Assembly (NCBI RefSeq): GCF_002019595.1
Contig: NZ_KV917369.1
Span: forward strand, 899,815 to 963,814
From: Priestia abyssalis
GTDB taxonomy: Bacteria > Bacillota > Bacilli > Bacillales > Bacillaceae_H
Length of the DNA stretch: 64,000 nt
Reading direction: 5' to 3'
The position numbers were made by a program, and so were the translations under genes. Shown here piece after piece: positions 36,158 through 45,245 of the stretch (position 1 is the first letter of the stretch; the number at the start of each line of letters is the position of its first letter). The notes below the pieces were generated by a model. It made no database searches and was not told where the DNA came from. It saw only the letters and a list, made by a program, of their open reading frames with translations.

Positions 36158-36284
36158 GGGTGAAGCCAGCATCTTCATCCCTTATATGGATACGTTGAAG
36201 GGTTATTTGTATGTGGGCACTTTAATAACCTGGAGTAAGTAGTGCAACCGGCCAATTATTTTGATAATAATATGGTCTTTTTTT
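36158..36284 (+). ncRNA. Structured leader RNA ending in an intrinsic terminator (attenuator candidate)
   Basis: A hairpin GGGTGAAG / CTTCATCC sits at 36158-36180. Further paired-looking GC-rich blocks run to 36250. A terminator hairpin then spans 36250-36277 (GGCCAATTATT with AATAATATGGTC), followed by seven T residues. The pelF start is 30 bases further on with a weak ribosome binding site. Promoter, about 90 nt of structure and a terminator before a long operon is the layout of a riboswitch, T-box or antitermination RNA. No known ligand core was recognised. The eps-associated (EAR/epsC) antitermination RNA of Bacillales is one candidate, by context only. Confidence 0.5.
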
Positions 36285-36314
36285 GTGCCAAAATCGAAAG
36301 CTGAGTGATGAGAG

Positions 36315-38117
36315 ATGGATAAGCTGAAAGTATTGTTAACGACAGAGGGAACATACCCGTTCAACCAAGGCGGCGTCAGTACGTGGTGCGATAGTTTGGT
36401 CCAAAAAATGGATGAAATCGAATATATCGTTTACAGTGTCATGATGGATCCGTTCATTACGCAAAAGTTTAGTCTTCCCATACAATCGGATTTGATTAAA
36501 ATGCCTCTATGGGGAACGGAGGAGCCGTGTGAGCATTTGCCTGCACCATTTTCTTTAGTTTACTTGAAGAAAAAACGGACAACAAACAAAGTCATTCGCA
36601 CTCGTTTTTTGCCGCTCTTTCATGAGCTTATTGTCCATATTTTGAGTGTGGAGAAGAACCCGCTTGAACTTGGGGGTGTATTGCTGGAGCTCCACCGCTT
36701 CTTCCAGGAATATGAATATAAAGTCAGCTTCAAATCCGAACTTACATGGTCCGTTTTCAAAAAGCTCGTGATCGAGAAAGCGAACGAAAAAAACTTCCCC
36801 ATTTCCCAGCCGGATGTTTATGGGCTGATTCAGAGTCTTGGATGGGTGTACCGCTTTTTAAACATTTTGAATACACCCGTGCCAAGAGTTCATGTTACCC
36901 ATGCATCAGCGGCGGCATTTTGCGGAATTCCATGCGTATTGTCAAAACTTGAGCATAAGACACCGTTCTTGTTGACCGAACATGGCGTTTATTTACGGGA
37001 ACAATACCTATCCCTTGGAAAAAGGAAGCTCTCTTCTTACTTGAATACCTTTTTAATTCGTTTCATTCATTCCATTACGACATTGAATTATGAATTTGCC
37101 GATCAAGTGTCTCCCGTTTGTCACTACAACACAAGGTGGGAAAGCCGTTTCGGCGTTCCGGCCGACAAGGTGGAAGTTATTTATAATGGGGTGGATAAAA
37201 CAATCTTTACGGAAGCGGCTCCCCAAAAAAGGGAGAATCCGACAGTCGTAACGGTGGCCAGAATCGATCCGATTAAGGACATCGTGACATTGATGAAAGC
37301 GGCCGCTATCGTAAAAGAGAAAATCCCTCATGTAAAATTCATCGTATATGGTTCTGTTTCCGTACCTGAATATTATGAGGAATGCATGGCTCTATGCGAT
37401 ACGCTTCAATTGAAAGAAACCTTCATATTTGCGGGGCACACGAGCAATATAGAACAGGCGTATCATTCCGGTGACGTTATCGCCTTGTCGAGCATTTCAG
37501 AAGCGTTTCCCTATTCTGTCGTCGAAGCGATGATGACAGGGAAACCGGTTGTTACGACAGATGTCGGGGGTATTAAAGAAGCGCTCGGCGAAACGGGAAT
37601 ATTGATAGAGCCGGGCAATCAGGCGGAGCTGGCGCGCGGCCTTATCTCCCTATTAATCAATGAAAATTTGCGGGCAGAATTGGGAGAGAAGGCGAGGAAA
37701 CGGGCGCTGAGTTATTTTACATTGGGGCGTGTGCTCGAACAGCATTTTAAAAGCTATGTGAAACTTGCTTTACACTCCGAAATCAAAGAAAGAGAGAAAG
37801 CGAAGACCTCCAATCGCCTCTATACGAGAGAAGGGAAGGATAAGCTGCCTCAAGCCTGCAGCAAGAAATCTCCCGATCAAAACGAGCGGCAAAGGCTGCT
37901 CGCCCAAAAAGGATACGCTCTCATGGAACTCGGTCATGTGGAGCAGGCAATTTTCCATTTTCGTTCAGCCATTGAAGAAAATCCGGCATCTCCATCCGTC
38001 CCCGTTTATTTATCGGAAATTGCCGGGATGTATGATGCATTGGGAAGGAGTGATCAAGCGATGAATGAAGTGGAACGGATAAAGGCCCTTCTTGTTCTTC
38101 AGCATGTATCAGTATAA
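36315..38117 (+). CDS. pelF: PelF-type glycosyltransferase (GT4, DUF3492) with C-terminal TPR
   Basis: 600 residues. The N-terminus LLTTEGTYPFNQGGVSTWCD is the DUF3492 signature of PelF. The GT4 domain has NGVDKTIF, VARIDPIKDIVTLMKA and the E-x7-E motif SEAFPYSVVEAMMTG (about residue 394), followed by GKPVVTTDVGG. PelF polymerises Pel polysaccharide from UDP-GalNAc/GlcNAc in the cytoplasm. After a charged linker (about 490-530), residues about 535-598 read as TPR repeats (YALMELGHVEQAIFHFRSAI; AGMYDALGRSDQAMNEVER). This tail is not expected in canonical PelF and may replace the TPR protein PelE as a docking element. The start has only a weak GAG ribosome site, suggesting leader control. Confidence 0.92.
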   Translation: MDKLKVLLTTEGTYPFNQGGVSTWCDSLVQKMDEIEYIVYSVMMDPFITQKFSLPIQSDLIKMPLWGTEEPCEHLPAPFSLVYLKKKRTTNKVIRTRFLPLFHELIVHILSVEKNPLELGGVLLELHRFFQEYEYKVSFKSELTWSVFKKLVIEKANEKNFPISQPDVYGLIQSLGWVYRFLNILNTPVPRVHVTHASAAAFCGIPCVLSKLEHKTPFLLTEHGVYLREQYLSLGKRKLSSYLNTFLIRFIHSITTLNYEFADQVSPVCHYNTRWESRFGVPADKVEVIYNGVDKTIFTEAAPQKRENPTVVTVARIDPIKDIVTLMKAAAIVKEKIPHVKFIVYGSVSVPEYYEECMALCDTLQLKETFIFAGHTSNIEQAYHSGDVIALSSISEAFPYSVVEAMMTGKPVVTTDVGGIKEALGETGILIEPGNQAELARGLISLLINENLRAELGEKARKRALSYFTLGRVLEQHFKSYVKLALHSEIKEREKAKTSNRLYTREGKDKLPQACSKKSPDQNERQRLLAQKGYALMELGHVEQAIFHFRSAIEENPASPSVPVYLSEIAGMYDALGRSDQAMNEVERIKALLVLQHVSV

Positions 38118-38158
38118 GAAAGTACGGCATCATTCACCGTTTAATGGAGGGAGAAGCG

Positions 38159-38572
38159 ATGAAATCGAGAGAAGTATGGAGAAAGCGGGCGTTATATGGA
38201 TATAAAGCAACATATGTGCAGGCACGCTTCGAAGAAATGAAAAAACGGCATGAAATCGAAAAAAACGAGCGCGAAAACCGGCTGGCTAACATAAAGGAGG
38301 AGAATGCGAGATTAAAAGAAACATTGAAATACCTTGAGGAACAGCCTTTTAATCAGCATTCCATCAAATCCGAAATGACAGAGCTTCTTTTACGCAAACA
38401 TCTTGAGCTTTCATACAGGCTCTTAGAAACAAAAGCGCATATGGAAGATAGAAGGAACAAACAAATGAAGATGCTGACCGCTAAGCATCTTGAGCGGGAT
38501 GCCGTGTTTTCACGATTAAAGGAGGGCTTGCAGCAGCTGGAGTCCACCTTATCCAGGATAGGAGGGGGATAG
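38159..38572 (+). CDS. Coiled-coil protein in the exopolysaccharide operon
   Basis: 137 residues from the ATG at 38159 (GGAGGGAGAAGCG upstream). It starts MKSREVWRKRALYGYKATYV and continues as almost uninterrupted heptad-like helix (EMKKRHEIEKNERENRLANI; LETKAHMEDRRNKQMKMLT). No membrane helix or signal. The N-terminal GYKATYVQARFEEM followed by a coiled coil recalls the layout of DivIVA-domain proteins, but this is a weak resemblance. It ends two bases before the next coiled-coil gene, so the two probably act together, perhaps as a scaffold for the synthase. Function unknown. Confidence 0.75.
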   Translation: MKSREVWRKRALYGYKATYVQARFEEMKKRHEIEKNERENRLANIKEENARLKETLKYLEEQPFNQHSIKSEMTELLLRKHLELSYRLLETKAHMEDRRNKQMKMLTAKHLERDAVFSRLKEGLQQLESTLSRIGGG

Positions 38573-38573
38573 A

Positions 38574-39539
38574 ATGACGGAGCGTGCGGAATGCCTGTTT
38601 GGACTGGATAAAAAGGTTGTTTCCCGCTTCTTTGAGGACACAGAACGCCGTTTCACGAATGAATTAAAGGAACTCGATGCCCACATTCAATCAGTCAGTA
38701 ACGAGAACCGTCAATTGGAGAAAGAAATAAGAGCCGTGGAAGAGCGGATGTCCAATGAAGAAAAATACAATCTCATTCTTCAAGCGAAGACGTTCATGCC
38801 GCTCTCCATTTCCGCGCTGGAAAGGCAGACAGAAGACGAAATCCAAAAGCTTTACGATGAGTTTAGCGAACGGAATGAAATGATCTTAAGGCAGTGTCAG
38901 CAGCTAGAACGTGAAATTGAGAACGGAAATAAGCTGTTAAATAGAATGGTCCGCCAGTTTGAATCGGTTATTGAAAGTTTGGATGAATCCAAAAGCCCAC
39001 TGGATGAAGAGGAACAAGAATTCAATCCCGTTTCTTCCCCTCCCGCTGTTCCACAACAATCTAATGGACCACATCCATCCTTTTGGGGTGATGTCGATCT
39101 CTCTTCATCTTCGAAAGCTTTATTGCAAACGGAAAAGGGACTTAGCGATAGCAATGATTCAGGAAGGATGAAGGTGGAAAAGGGACAGTCGAACGGTGAA
39201 CCCATTCCGGTGCCGGAAAGAGCGGAAGAGAAGAGAGAGCGGACGACCGAGGAGGGATGGGAAATCGGGGATGGCCTGCCTTCAGCGGCAGGTCACGGAG
39301 CGGAGAAAAACCAAGCCGCAAAAGGGCAGGCCACGGCACAAGAGATAGACATGATCAAAAAAAGGTATATTGTCGGAAAAATAGCGGGGGCCAACTTATA
39401 TGACCTGAATGGACATCTTCTTGTTGCCGAACATACGAAGATCACGAGTGACATAGTCGAAAGAGCAAGCCGGGAAGGGGTATTGGCAGAGCTGATCATC
39501 CATATGAAAATCCCGGAATGGGGAGAGTCGGAGACATGA
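38574..39539 (+). CDS. Coiled-coil protein with disordered linker and small C-terminal domain
   Basis: 321 residues; AGGAGGGGGATAGA precedes the ATG. Residues about 15-145 are coiled coil (ENRQLEKEIRAVEERMSNEE). Residues about 150-255 are low-complexity, rich in Ser, Pro, Glu and Gly. The last 60 residues form a compact domain (RYIVGKIAGANLYDLNGHLL then HTKITSDIVERASREGVLAE) resembling a PRC-barrel-like sensor or adaptor fold. Cytoplasmic. It sits between a coiled-coil partner and the PelG-like transporter, overlapping the latter by four bases (ATGA). It may link cytosolic factors to the membrane synthase; the function is not known. Confidence 0.75.
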   Translation: MTERAECLFGLDKKVVSRFFEDTERRFTNELKELDAHIQSVSNENRQLEKEIRAVEERMSNEEKYNLILQAKTFMPLSISALERQTEDEIQKLYDEFSERNEMILRQCQQLEREIENGNKLLNRMVRQFESVIESLDESKSPLDEEEQEFNPVSSPPAVPQQSNGPHPSFWGDVDLSSSSKALLQTEKGLSDSNDSGRMKVEKGQSNGEPIPVPERAEEKRERTTEEGWEIGDGLPSAAGHGAEKNQAAKGQATAQEIDMIKKRYIVGKIAGANLYDLNGHLLVAEHTKITSDIVERASREGVLAELIIHMKIPEWGESET

Positions 39540-41143
39540 AGGATGGCACCTTTTTTTCTTTCCCGCATGGTAAACAAGAGAATTTCGATGAGTTCATGAA
39601 GGAAGTGCTAAAGGGCCGCACTCAGCCTGAGGACCTCTATGAAATTGCAGCTATTTTAGAATCGATGGGCTGGAACGATGAGCGTGCCTTGAAAGAGTTC
39701 GGGGCAGAGGATCTCTTCGAACTGTCTGCCCGAATATGGGAAGCGGCAGAAGGCAGCATCGTGCACACCTCGTTTGCATCAGCAGAAAAGCCTTCACGAA
39801 AGCAGGTCATGATTCAACTTATTCGCCCTTTCCTAAGGGGATTGATTTTTGCCTTTCCGATGGCTGTATCGGTCATCTCCATGCTGACATTGCAATATTC
39901 TCTATGGGCGTATGAGCATCTGTCGCTGGAACAGGCCACCGCCATTGCAATCGGGACGATCTTAAGCTTTATCACGGTCGGAGGCTTTACACAGGCCATT
40001 GCCCGAAGAGGTTTCTTCTACATGATACAAGGTTATTACAATCTGGCGAAGAAAAATACGTTCCTCTTTATACGGATCGGCTTCCTCATATGCATACTGA
40101 TCAGCCTGTTGATTTTCTTCAGCAATGTCATATTCAATTTTTTTCCTTACAAAATGCTTCTTTATATTATCGTTTATTTCTTTTTCCTGAATGCCATTTG
40201 GCTGTCGGTGACGGTCATGTACATTCTGGAAAAGGAAATCGCCTTTACGGGATTGATCATTTTCGGCATTTTCATCGTGTTCATTCTCTTTGAACTCGTC
40301 CGTCTCGATATCATCGTCTCACAGGTTATTTCCCTTTGTATCGTGTCGGTCATGAGCATGCTGCTGATTTTATATTACTTTAAGAAAGAAGAGCGCAAGT
40401 CGGAAAAGGCCATATCGCTTAAATTGCCGCGGGTTTCCATTACCATCTATTCGGTCGCGGGCTATTTCTTTTACGGCTTTCTTTATTTCACCTTTTTATT
40501 TGTAGACCGATTAAATGCATGGTCGGCCAATGAAGAGTATATGCCGTATGTGATTTGGTTCAGGGGAACGTATGAACTTGGCTTGGACTTTGCCTTGCTG
40601 GCTCTCATTATCCCGATGGGAGTGAGCGAAGTCATTGTATCCAAATTAATGCGGGATCTCGAAGCATGTCAAAAAGGCTACTTGGCGATAGAGAGCGAGA
40701 ACATGTACCGGCATTTTCTCCGCAAATACCAAAACATGTTCGCCGTCATCATCATAGCGGCCGTATTGAGTGCCATCTGCATTTACAAATTCGCCCTTTA
40801 TTACAATGAATGGTCCGTTTATATAAGAGAGCAAGATTTATTGGCGAGCGATGTCACGCAATTCGTTCTGTTCTGGGGAATCCTCTCCTACATGATTTTA
40901 TCGATTTGCTTAATGAATGCCGTCATCTTATTCGCCCTTTCCCAGCCGAACATGGTGATTTACGCCATCCTGCCGGCTTTGCTGATCAACATTTTGGCAG
41001 GCTTTCTTTTAACGAGGTGGTTTCATTATCAATACGCAGTTTTTGGCCTTTTGCTCGGAACGATCTATATGAGTGTTGTGACAACCTATTATGTTCGCAA
41101 GGTGATAAAGAATGTCGATTATTATCTTTATGCTGCGTCTTAG
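39536..41143 (+). CDS. PelG-like polysaccharide transporter with N-terminal helical domain
   Basis: 535 residues from the ATG at 39536, which overlaps the previous stop. The first 80 residues are soluble and helical (DLYEIAAILESMGWNDERAL; FGAEDLFELSARIWEAA). About 12 membrane helices follow, beginning RPFLRGLIFAFPMAVSVISM. Size and topology fit the PelG/Wzx-type flippase superfamily. Adjacency to pelF supports PelG, the membrane partner of PelF. The soluble N-terminal domain is absent from classical PelG (about 456 residues) and may receive input from the coiled-coil proteins. Assignment rests on context and topology more than on motif identity. Confidence 0.72.
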   Translation: MKDGTFFSFPHGKQENFDEFMKEVLKGRTQPEDLYEIAAILESMGWNDERALKEFGAEDLFELSARIWEAAEGSIVHTSFASAEKPSRKQVMIQLIRPFLRGLIFAFPMAVSVISMLTLQYSLWAYEHLSLEQATAIAIGTILSFITVGGFTQAIARRGFFYMIQGYYNLAKKNTFLFIRIGFLICILISLLIFFSNVIFNFFPYKMLLYIIVYFFFLNAIWLSVTVMYILEKEIAFTGLIIFGIFIVFILFELVRLDIIVSQVISLCIVSVMSMLLILYYFKKEERKSEKAISLKLPRVSITIYSVAGYFFYGFLYFTFLFVDRLNAWSANEEYMPYVIWFRGTYELGLDFALLALIIPMGVSEVIVSKLMRDLEACQKGYLAIESENMYRHFLRKYQNMFAVIIIAAVLSAICIYKFALYYNEWSVYIREQDLLASDVTQFVLFWGILSYMILSICLMNAVILFALSQPNMVIYAILPALLINILAGFLLTRWFHYQYAVFGLLLGTIYMSVVTTYYVRKVIKNVDYYLYAAS

Positions 41144-41158
41144 GAGGCCTGCCGGATC

Positions 41159-43156
41159 ATGTATGCATCGTTCTTGAATCACATCTATCACCTTCTGCAT
41201 TATGGTTTTTCCTTTTGGGTCATAGGAGTTCTCGCTCCTTCTCTCATTTTTCCCAGCCAGTTTGAACGTAGAGTCGAACAGACCGTTTCCAACTTCATCC
41301 GCGCCGTTTTCATTATCATCATACTCGGGTATGCCCTCGTCATCACAAAGCTGTTTGAAGTATTGTCCTTGCTGTTTATCTATACGGTCGTGATGGTTGT
41401 ACTGTTTTTGCCTCAGTTAAAGGCGATGGATGGGAAATACTCCATTTTCAAATGGACGCTCCGCTTTTTCGATGTGTTGGACGGTCTTTTTTCCATCCAT
41501 AAAAAAATAAAGAAGATGGCTTCAGGTGAAGTGCGGACAGCGGTGAAAGAAAAAGCGAAGACATACGCATCTGCCGGGCGGCTCCCGAAAGTGCTCATTG
41601 TGCTGTTTGTGTTTGGCTATTCGCTTTTCATCCGGTTTTATGACGCACTTATCCATGCAGCCCCGCCTTTATCCGACAGCTATGTCACATTGGCGTGGAT
41701 GAAATACATCAATGGCAGGATCTTGTTTCATGACGGCATCTACCCGCAAGGATTCCATATTTATTTGGCAACCTTGCTGAAGTTCGCCGCGATCGACCCG
41801 ATGTACATTTTGAAATACACCGGGCCGTTAAATACGTTTTTCATCGTTCTCGGATTTTATTTCTTTGCGGCGCGCCTGACAGGCAGTTTTCTGGCGGGGA
41901 TTACAGCCGCGATGGCTTACGGATTATGGGGAGAGTGGCTGCTGTTAGGAGCGGTCGAACGACAGATTGGAACGAATTCACAGGAGTTCGCGTTCGTCTT
42001 TCTGTTTCCAGTCCTCTATTTTTATGTGCTTTATATGCTGAAGCGGCAGAAGGCGGCACTTGTTACCGCATTTATGGGAACGGCCGTTACGGGGCTCGTT
42101 CATTCCCTTGCTTTTGCCTATCTCGGGATAAGCATAGGCCTCCTGTTGATTGCCGGTCTATTCGTGCAAGGAAAAAACGGCTGGCCGCAAATCGTTCCCG
42201 TTGTCCGATACGCGTTGCTGTCTGTCGTCATTTCCATCATGCCATTAGGGATCGGCTATTTGCTTGGAAAGAATGTTCACAGCTCGTCGGCTAATTATCT
42301 GATAGAAACCATTCAAACGGACATCGGATTTGCACAGCTCCATGCGATCGACTATGTGACCCTTTCCTTTTTCCCGTTTCTCCTGCTCGTTTCCATCAGC
42401 GGGAGGAGGACGATAAAGGAACGGCTTGTCAGCCTGTTTTCACTGCTGCTCGGCATCTCCGTGTTCTTTCTTTACTTTGCCGGCGGAAACATCACGAAAA
42501 GCGTGCTTATTAGTGCACGATCCGTCGATTTGTGGGCCATCACGATTCCGGTATGCCTCGGGGTCGGCGTGTTTGCCGTTTGCCGGTGCGCCCCGGCCGT
42601 TTTCGCGAAAAGGCATATGCAAGGGGTTATCCTATGCGGGCTGATCTTATTTACCGCCGTTGAACTGAAGCCTTCTCCCATTTACGCCTACAAAATGGAG
42701 CGGGACGCCTCGGTGGAGCAGTATTTGCGCATCCGGGATGCCTATCTCCCGAAAACGTGGATGATCGTATCCCAAGATGAAGGCTATTCGACCGTATTGG
42801 GAAACGGAATTCATATGTATATGGAAGATTTTCTGAACGTATACGACCCGGCGAAGCCTCCGTTAACGAAAAAGGGAGAGAGAAAACCCGATCAAAACAT
42901 TCCGCCCGATATTTTTGTGTTCCATGAAAAAACGGTGTTTCGAGTATCCGAGACAAACAGCATTTACTCTCTTTTAGAGCCGAAATATGAGCAGCGGGAG
43001 ACAGATAACCGAAATTTACGAAAATGGCTCGACACCTATATGTCCCATCATTATAAAGTCAAGGTCTATTATGAAGATTCCAATTTCATCGTCTATCATT
43101 TCCATATTGTGCAGCCGAAGAAAAAGGGGATTAAACATTTATGGAGAGATGCTTAG
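41159..43156 (+). CDS. Large polytopic membrane protein, GT-C glycosyltransferase-like
   Basis: 665 residues. The ribosome site TAGGAGG overlaps the PelG-like gene stop. The first 80 residues hold two to three helices and a basic loop follows. After residue 140 there are 11-12 membrane helices, with an extracellular loop after the first carrying PPLSDSYVTLAWMKYINGRI and then HDGIYPQGFHIYLATL. Acidic residues in that first loop and the aromatic-rich pattern are typical of GT-C enzymes that use polyprenyl-linked sugars (ArnT/PMT-like). The C-terminal 170 residues look extracytoplasmic. It may glycosylate or polymerise a lipid-linked intermediate. No close family name recognised. Confidence 0.65.
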   Translation: MYASFLNHIYHLLHYGFSFWVIGVLAPSLIFPSQFERRVEQTVSNFIRAVFIIIILGYALVITKLFEVLSLLFIYTVVMVVLFLPQLKAMDGKYSIFKWTLRFFDVLDGLFSIHKKIKKMASGEVRTAVKEKAKTYASAGRLPKVLIVLFVFGYSLFIRFYDALIHAAPPLSDSYVTLAWMKYINGRILFHDGIYPQGFHIYLATLLKFAAIDPMYILKYTGPLNTFFIVLGFYFFAARLTGSFLAGITAAMAYGLWGEWLLLGAVERQIGTNSQEFAFVFLFPVLYFYVLYMLKRQKAALVTAFMGTAVTGLVHSLAFAYLGISIGLLLIAGLFVQGKNGWPQIVPVVRYALLSVVISIMPLGIGYLLGKNVHSSSANYLIETIQTDIGFAQLHAIDYVTLSFFPFLLLVSISGRRTIKERLVSLFSLLLGISVFFLYFAGGNITKSVLISARSVDLWAITIPVCLGVGVFAVCRCAPAVFAKRHMQGVILCGLILFTAVELKPSPIYAYKMERDASVEQYLRIRDAYLPKTWMIVSQDEGYSTVLGNGIHMYMEDFLNVYDPAKPPLTKKGERKPDQNIPPDIFVFHEKTVFRVSETNSIYSLLEPKYEQRETDNRNLRKWLDTYMSHHYKVKVYYEDSNFIVYHFHIVQPKKKGIKHLWRDA

Positions 43157-43212
43157 AAAAAGACCGGGCATCGGATCATGGCGGTGCCGCGCGTTAAGAA
43201 AGGGGGGATGGG

Positions 43213-44382
43213 ATGACGGTGTTCATTACGGACGGCTTGCATCGGAAATCGCTCGCCGCTGTCCGCTCTCTTGGCAAAAAGGGAATTTCCGTCACGGTAG
43301 GCGAGAAAACGAGATGGAATTCAAGCGCCTTTTCGAAATTTTGCCGCCGCTCGTTCATTTATCCCGATCCGGAACAAGCCCCGGACCGATTTGCGGAATG
43401 GTTTGACACCCATGTGGAGAAACAGCGGTGGGACGTTTTTTTGCCGATGGACGATGCCGCAGTAGAGATCGCTTTGCATAATCGAAAAAAATGGGAGACA
43501 AAATGCAGGCTCGTTCTGCCTCCATCTGAAAGCTACTGGAAAGCAAGAGATAAATACGAAGCGGTTCAGCTGGCCGAAAAAGCGGGATTGGCTGTTCCCG
43601 GCACCTATATTCCGCAATCCTTGGAAGAATTAAGGGTGAAAATGATTGATCTGGCCTTTCCCGTCATCATCAAACCCCGAAAAAGCTCGGGTTCAAGAGG
43701 AATCCAGGTCGTGGAGCAGGGGAAGGATTTGCTGGAAGCATACAAACGAGCGGCTTTGCAATATGAACGCCCGATGATTCAAGAATATATTCCCCAGGGG
43801 GATCGGTTCGATGTTTGCTTATTGTTCGATCAGCATCACGAAATGAAAAGTGCATTTGTCCAGCGGGAGATCCGGCATTTCCCGATTCCGATGGGCCCAA
43901 GTACCGTCCAGGAAAGTGTCATTCATGACGAATTGGTCGAACAGAGTCTTCGCTTCATGAGCAAACTGCCCTGGTATGGCGTGATCGAACTGGAATTCAT
44001 GATCGATCCGAGGGACGGGACCGCGAAGTTCATGGAGGCCAATCCGAGGTTTTGGAACTCTTTACAGTGCGCTATCCAAGCGGGCATCGATTTTCCGTAT
44101 ATGTTATACGAATTGGCTGTACGGGGGGACGTTCAAAAGCAATGCTGGTACAAAGAGGGAATCCGCTGCCGCAACGTTCTCCCGGGAGACGTGCTGCATT
44201 ACGTGACAAATCCTGATCGTTTCCGGATGCACCCTTCCTTTTTTAGCGGCAAGGCAAAAAACGTATATGATGACATTCTCTCCGTTTCCGACCCGCTGCC
44301 GGCACTGGGCTTCTTTTTGGCCTGCCTGCGGTATTCTCTCCAAAAGGAAATGTGGAAGAAGATGTTCAAGCGTCATCTATAG
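43213..44382 (+). CDS. ATP-grasp protein of the exopolysaccharide locus
   Basis: 389 residues; AAGGGGGGATGGG precedes the ATG. The N-terminal Rossmann-like domain (DGLHRKSLAAVRSLGKKGIS) is followed by the ATP-grasp core: FPVIIKPRKSSGSRGIQVV (nucleotide loop), MIQEYIPQGDRFDVC, and the metal-binding ELEFMIDP...MEANPRFWNS. The family couples ATP to C-N or similar ligation and includes carbamoyl-phosphate synthase-like enzymes common in polysaccharide loci. It may modify a sugar with an amino acid or carbamoyl group. Substrate unknown. Confidence 0.88.
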   Translation: MTVFITDGLHRKSLAAVRSLGKKGISVTVGEKTRWNSSAFSKFCRRSFIYPDPEQAPDRFAEWFDTHVEKQRWDVFLPMDDAAVEIALHNRKKWETKCRLVLPPSESYWKARDKYEAVQLAEKAGLAVPGTYIPQSLEELRVKMIDLAFPVIIKPRKSSGSRGIQVVEQGKDLLEAYKRAALQYERPMIQEYIPQGDRFDVCLLFDQHHEMKSAFVQREIRHFPIPMGPSTVQESVIHDELVEQSLRFMSKLPWYGVIELEFMIDPRDGTAKFMEANPRFWNSLQCAIQAGIDFPYMLYELAVRGDVQKQCWYKEGIRCRNVLPGDVLHYVTNPDRFRMHPSFFSGKAKNVYDDILSVSDPLPALGFFLACLRYSLQKEMWKKMFKRHL

Positions 44383-44393
44383 GAGCTGAAGTG

Positions 44394-45245
44394 ATGAAGA
44401 ATATATTGACGGTTGACGTAGAGGATTGGTATCACGCGAACGCCTTGAAGATTCCGCGGAATGAATGGGATCAATGCGACAAGACGGTCGCGAAAAACAC
44501 CCGCATTATCCTTGAACTGTTTGAACGGTACGATGTGAAGGCGACTTTTTTCATTCTTGGATATGTGGCGAAAAACGACCCTTCATTAGTGAAAGAGATT
44601 GCCGGAAAGGGGCATGAAATTGCCTCGCATGGCATGTATCATGAGCTGGCAGGAACGCTGTCCGACGAAAGGTTCAGGGAAGATGTTTGTACTTCCAAGG
44701 CATTATTGGAGGATATGACAGGGCAGCCGGTCCTGTTTTACCGGGCGCCTTCATGGTCCATCCCTTTTGAAAGAGCGGACCGCCTGGAAATATTGGAAGA
44801 GGAGGGGTACCTGGGGGATTCGAGCTTGCAGCCGTTTTGGACACCGCTGTCAGGAAGCTTGCGAATTCCGTGCAAGCCATTTTATCCCGTGATCAATGGA
44901 CGTCGGCTGAAGCTCCTCGAAATTCCGCCGACGGTTATGAAGCTGGCGGGCCTTCGCATCCCGTTTGCCGGGGGCTTTTATTTAAGGTGTATGCCATTGT
45001 TCCTTGTGAAGCAGGCGATGAAACGGGTGAACCGCTGGCAAGAGGGCGTCGTGTATGTGCATCCATGGGAGTTCGATGAAGCTGCCTGTAACGTGAAAAA
45101 AGGACCTCTCGTTTCGTTTGTCCACTCCTATAACATCGATTCGACCAAAACGAAAATGGAAGGGCTGCTTCAGTCTTTCTCTTTTCAAACAATGGGAGAA
45201 AGCTTACGAAATCCTTCTTATTCTTCCATCGATTTGACGTCATGA
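44394..45245 (+). CDS. Polysaccharide deacetylase (NodB/DUF3473 type)
   Basis: 283 residues from the ATG at 44394 (AGGAGCTGAAGTG upstream). LTVDVEDWYHANALK supplies the metal-binding and catalytic Asp residues. GHEIASHGMYHEL gives the H-x3-H zinc ligands, and VLFYRAPSWSIP continues the NodB fold. The C-terminal GVVYVHPWEFDE extension is typical of DUF3473 deacetylases in exopolysaccharide loci. No signal peptide, so the enzyme appears to be cytoplasmic or peripheral. It would remove N-acetyl groups, as PelA does in Pel systems, giving a positively charged polymer. It overlaps the next gene by four bases. Confidence 0.93.
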   Translation: MKNILTVDVEDWYHANALKIPRNEWDQCDKTVAKNTRIILELFERYDVKATFFILGYVAKNDPSLVKEIAGKGHEIASHGMYHELAGTLSDERFREDVCTSKALLEDMTGQPVLFYRAPSWSIPFERADRLEILEEEGYLGDSSLQPFWTPLSGSLRIPCKPFYPVINGRRLKLLEIPPTVMKLAGLRIPFAGGFYLRCMPLFLVKQAMKRVNRWQEGVVYVHPWEFDEAACNVKKGPLVSFVHSYNIDSTKTKMEGLLQSFSFQTMGESLRNPSYSSIDLTS

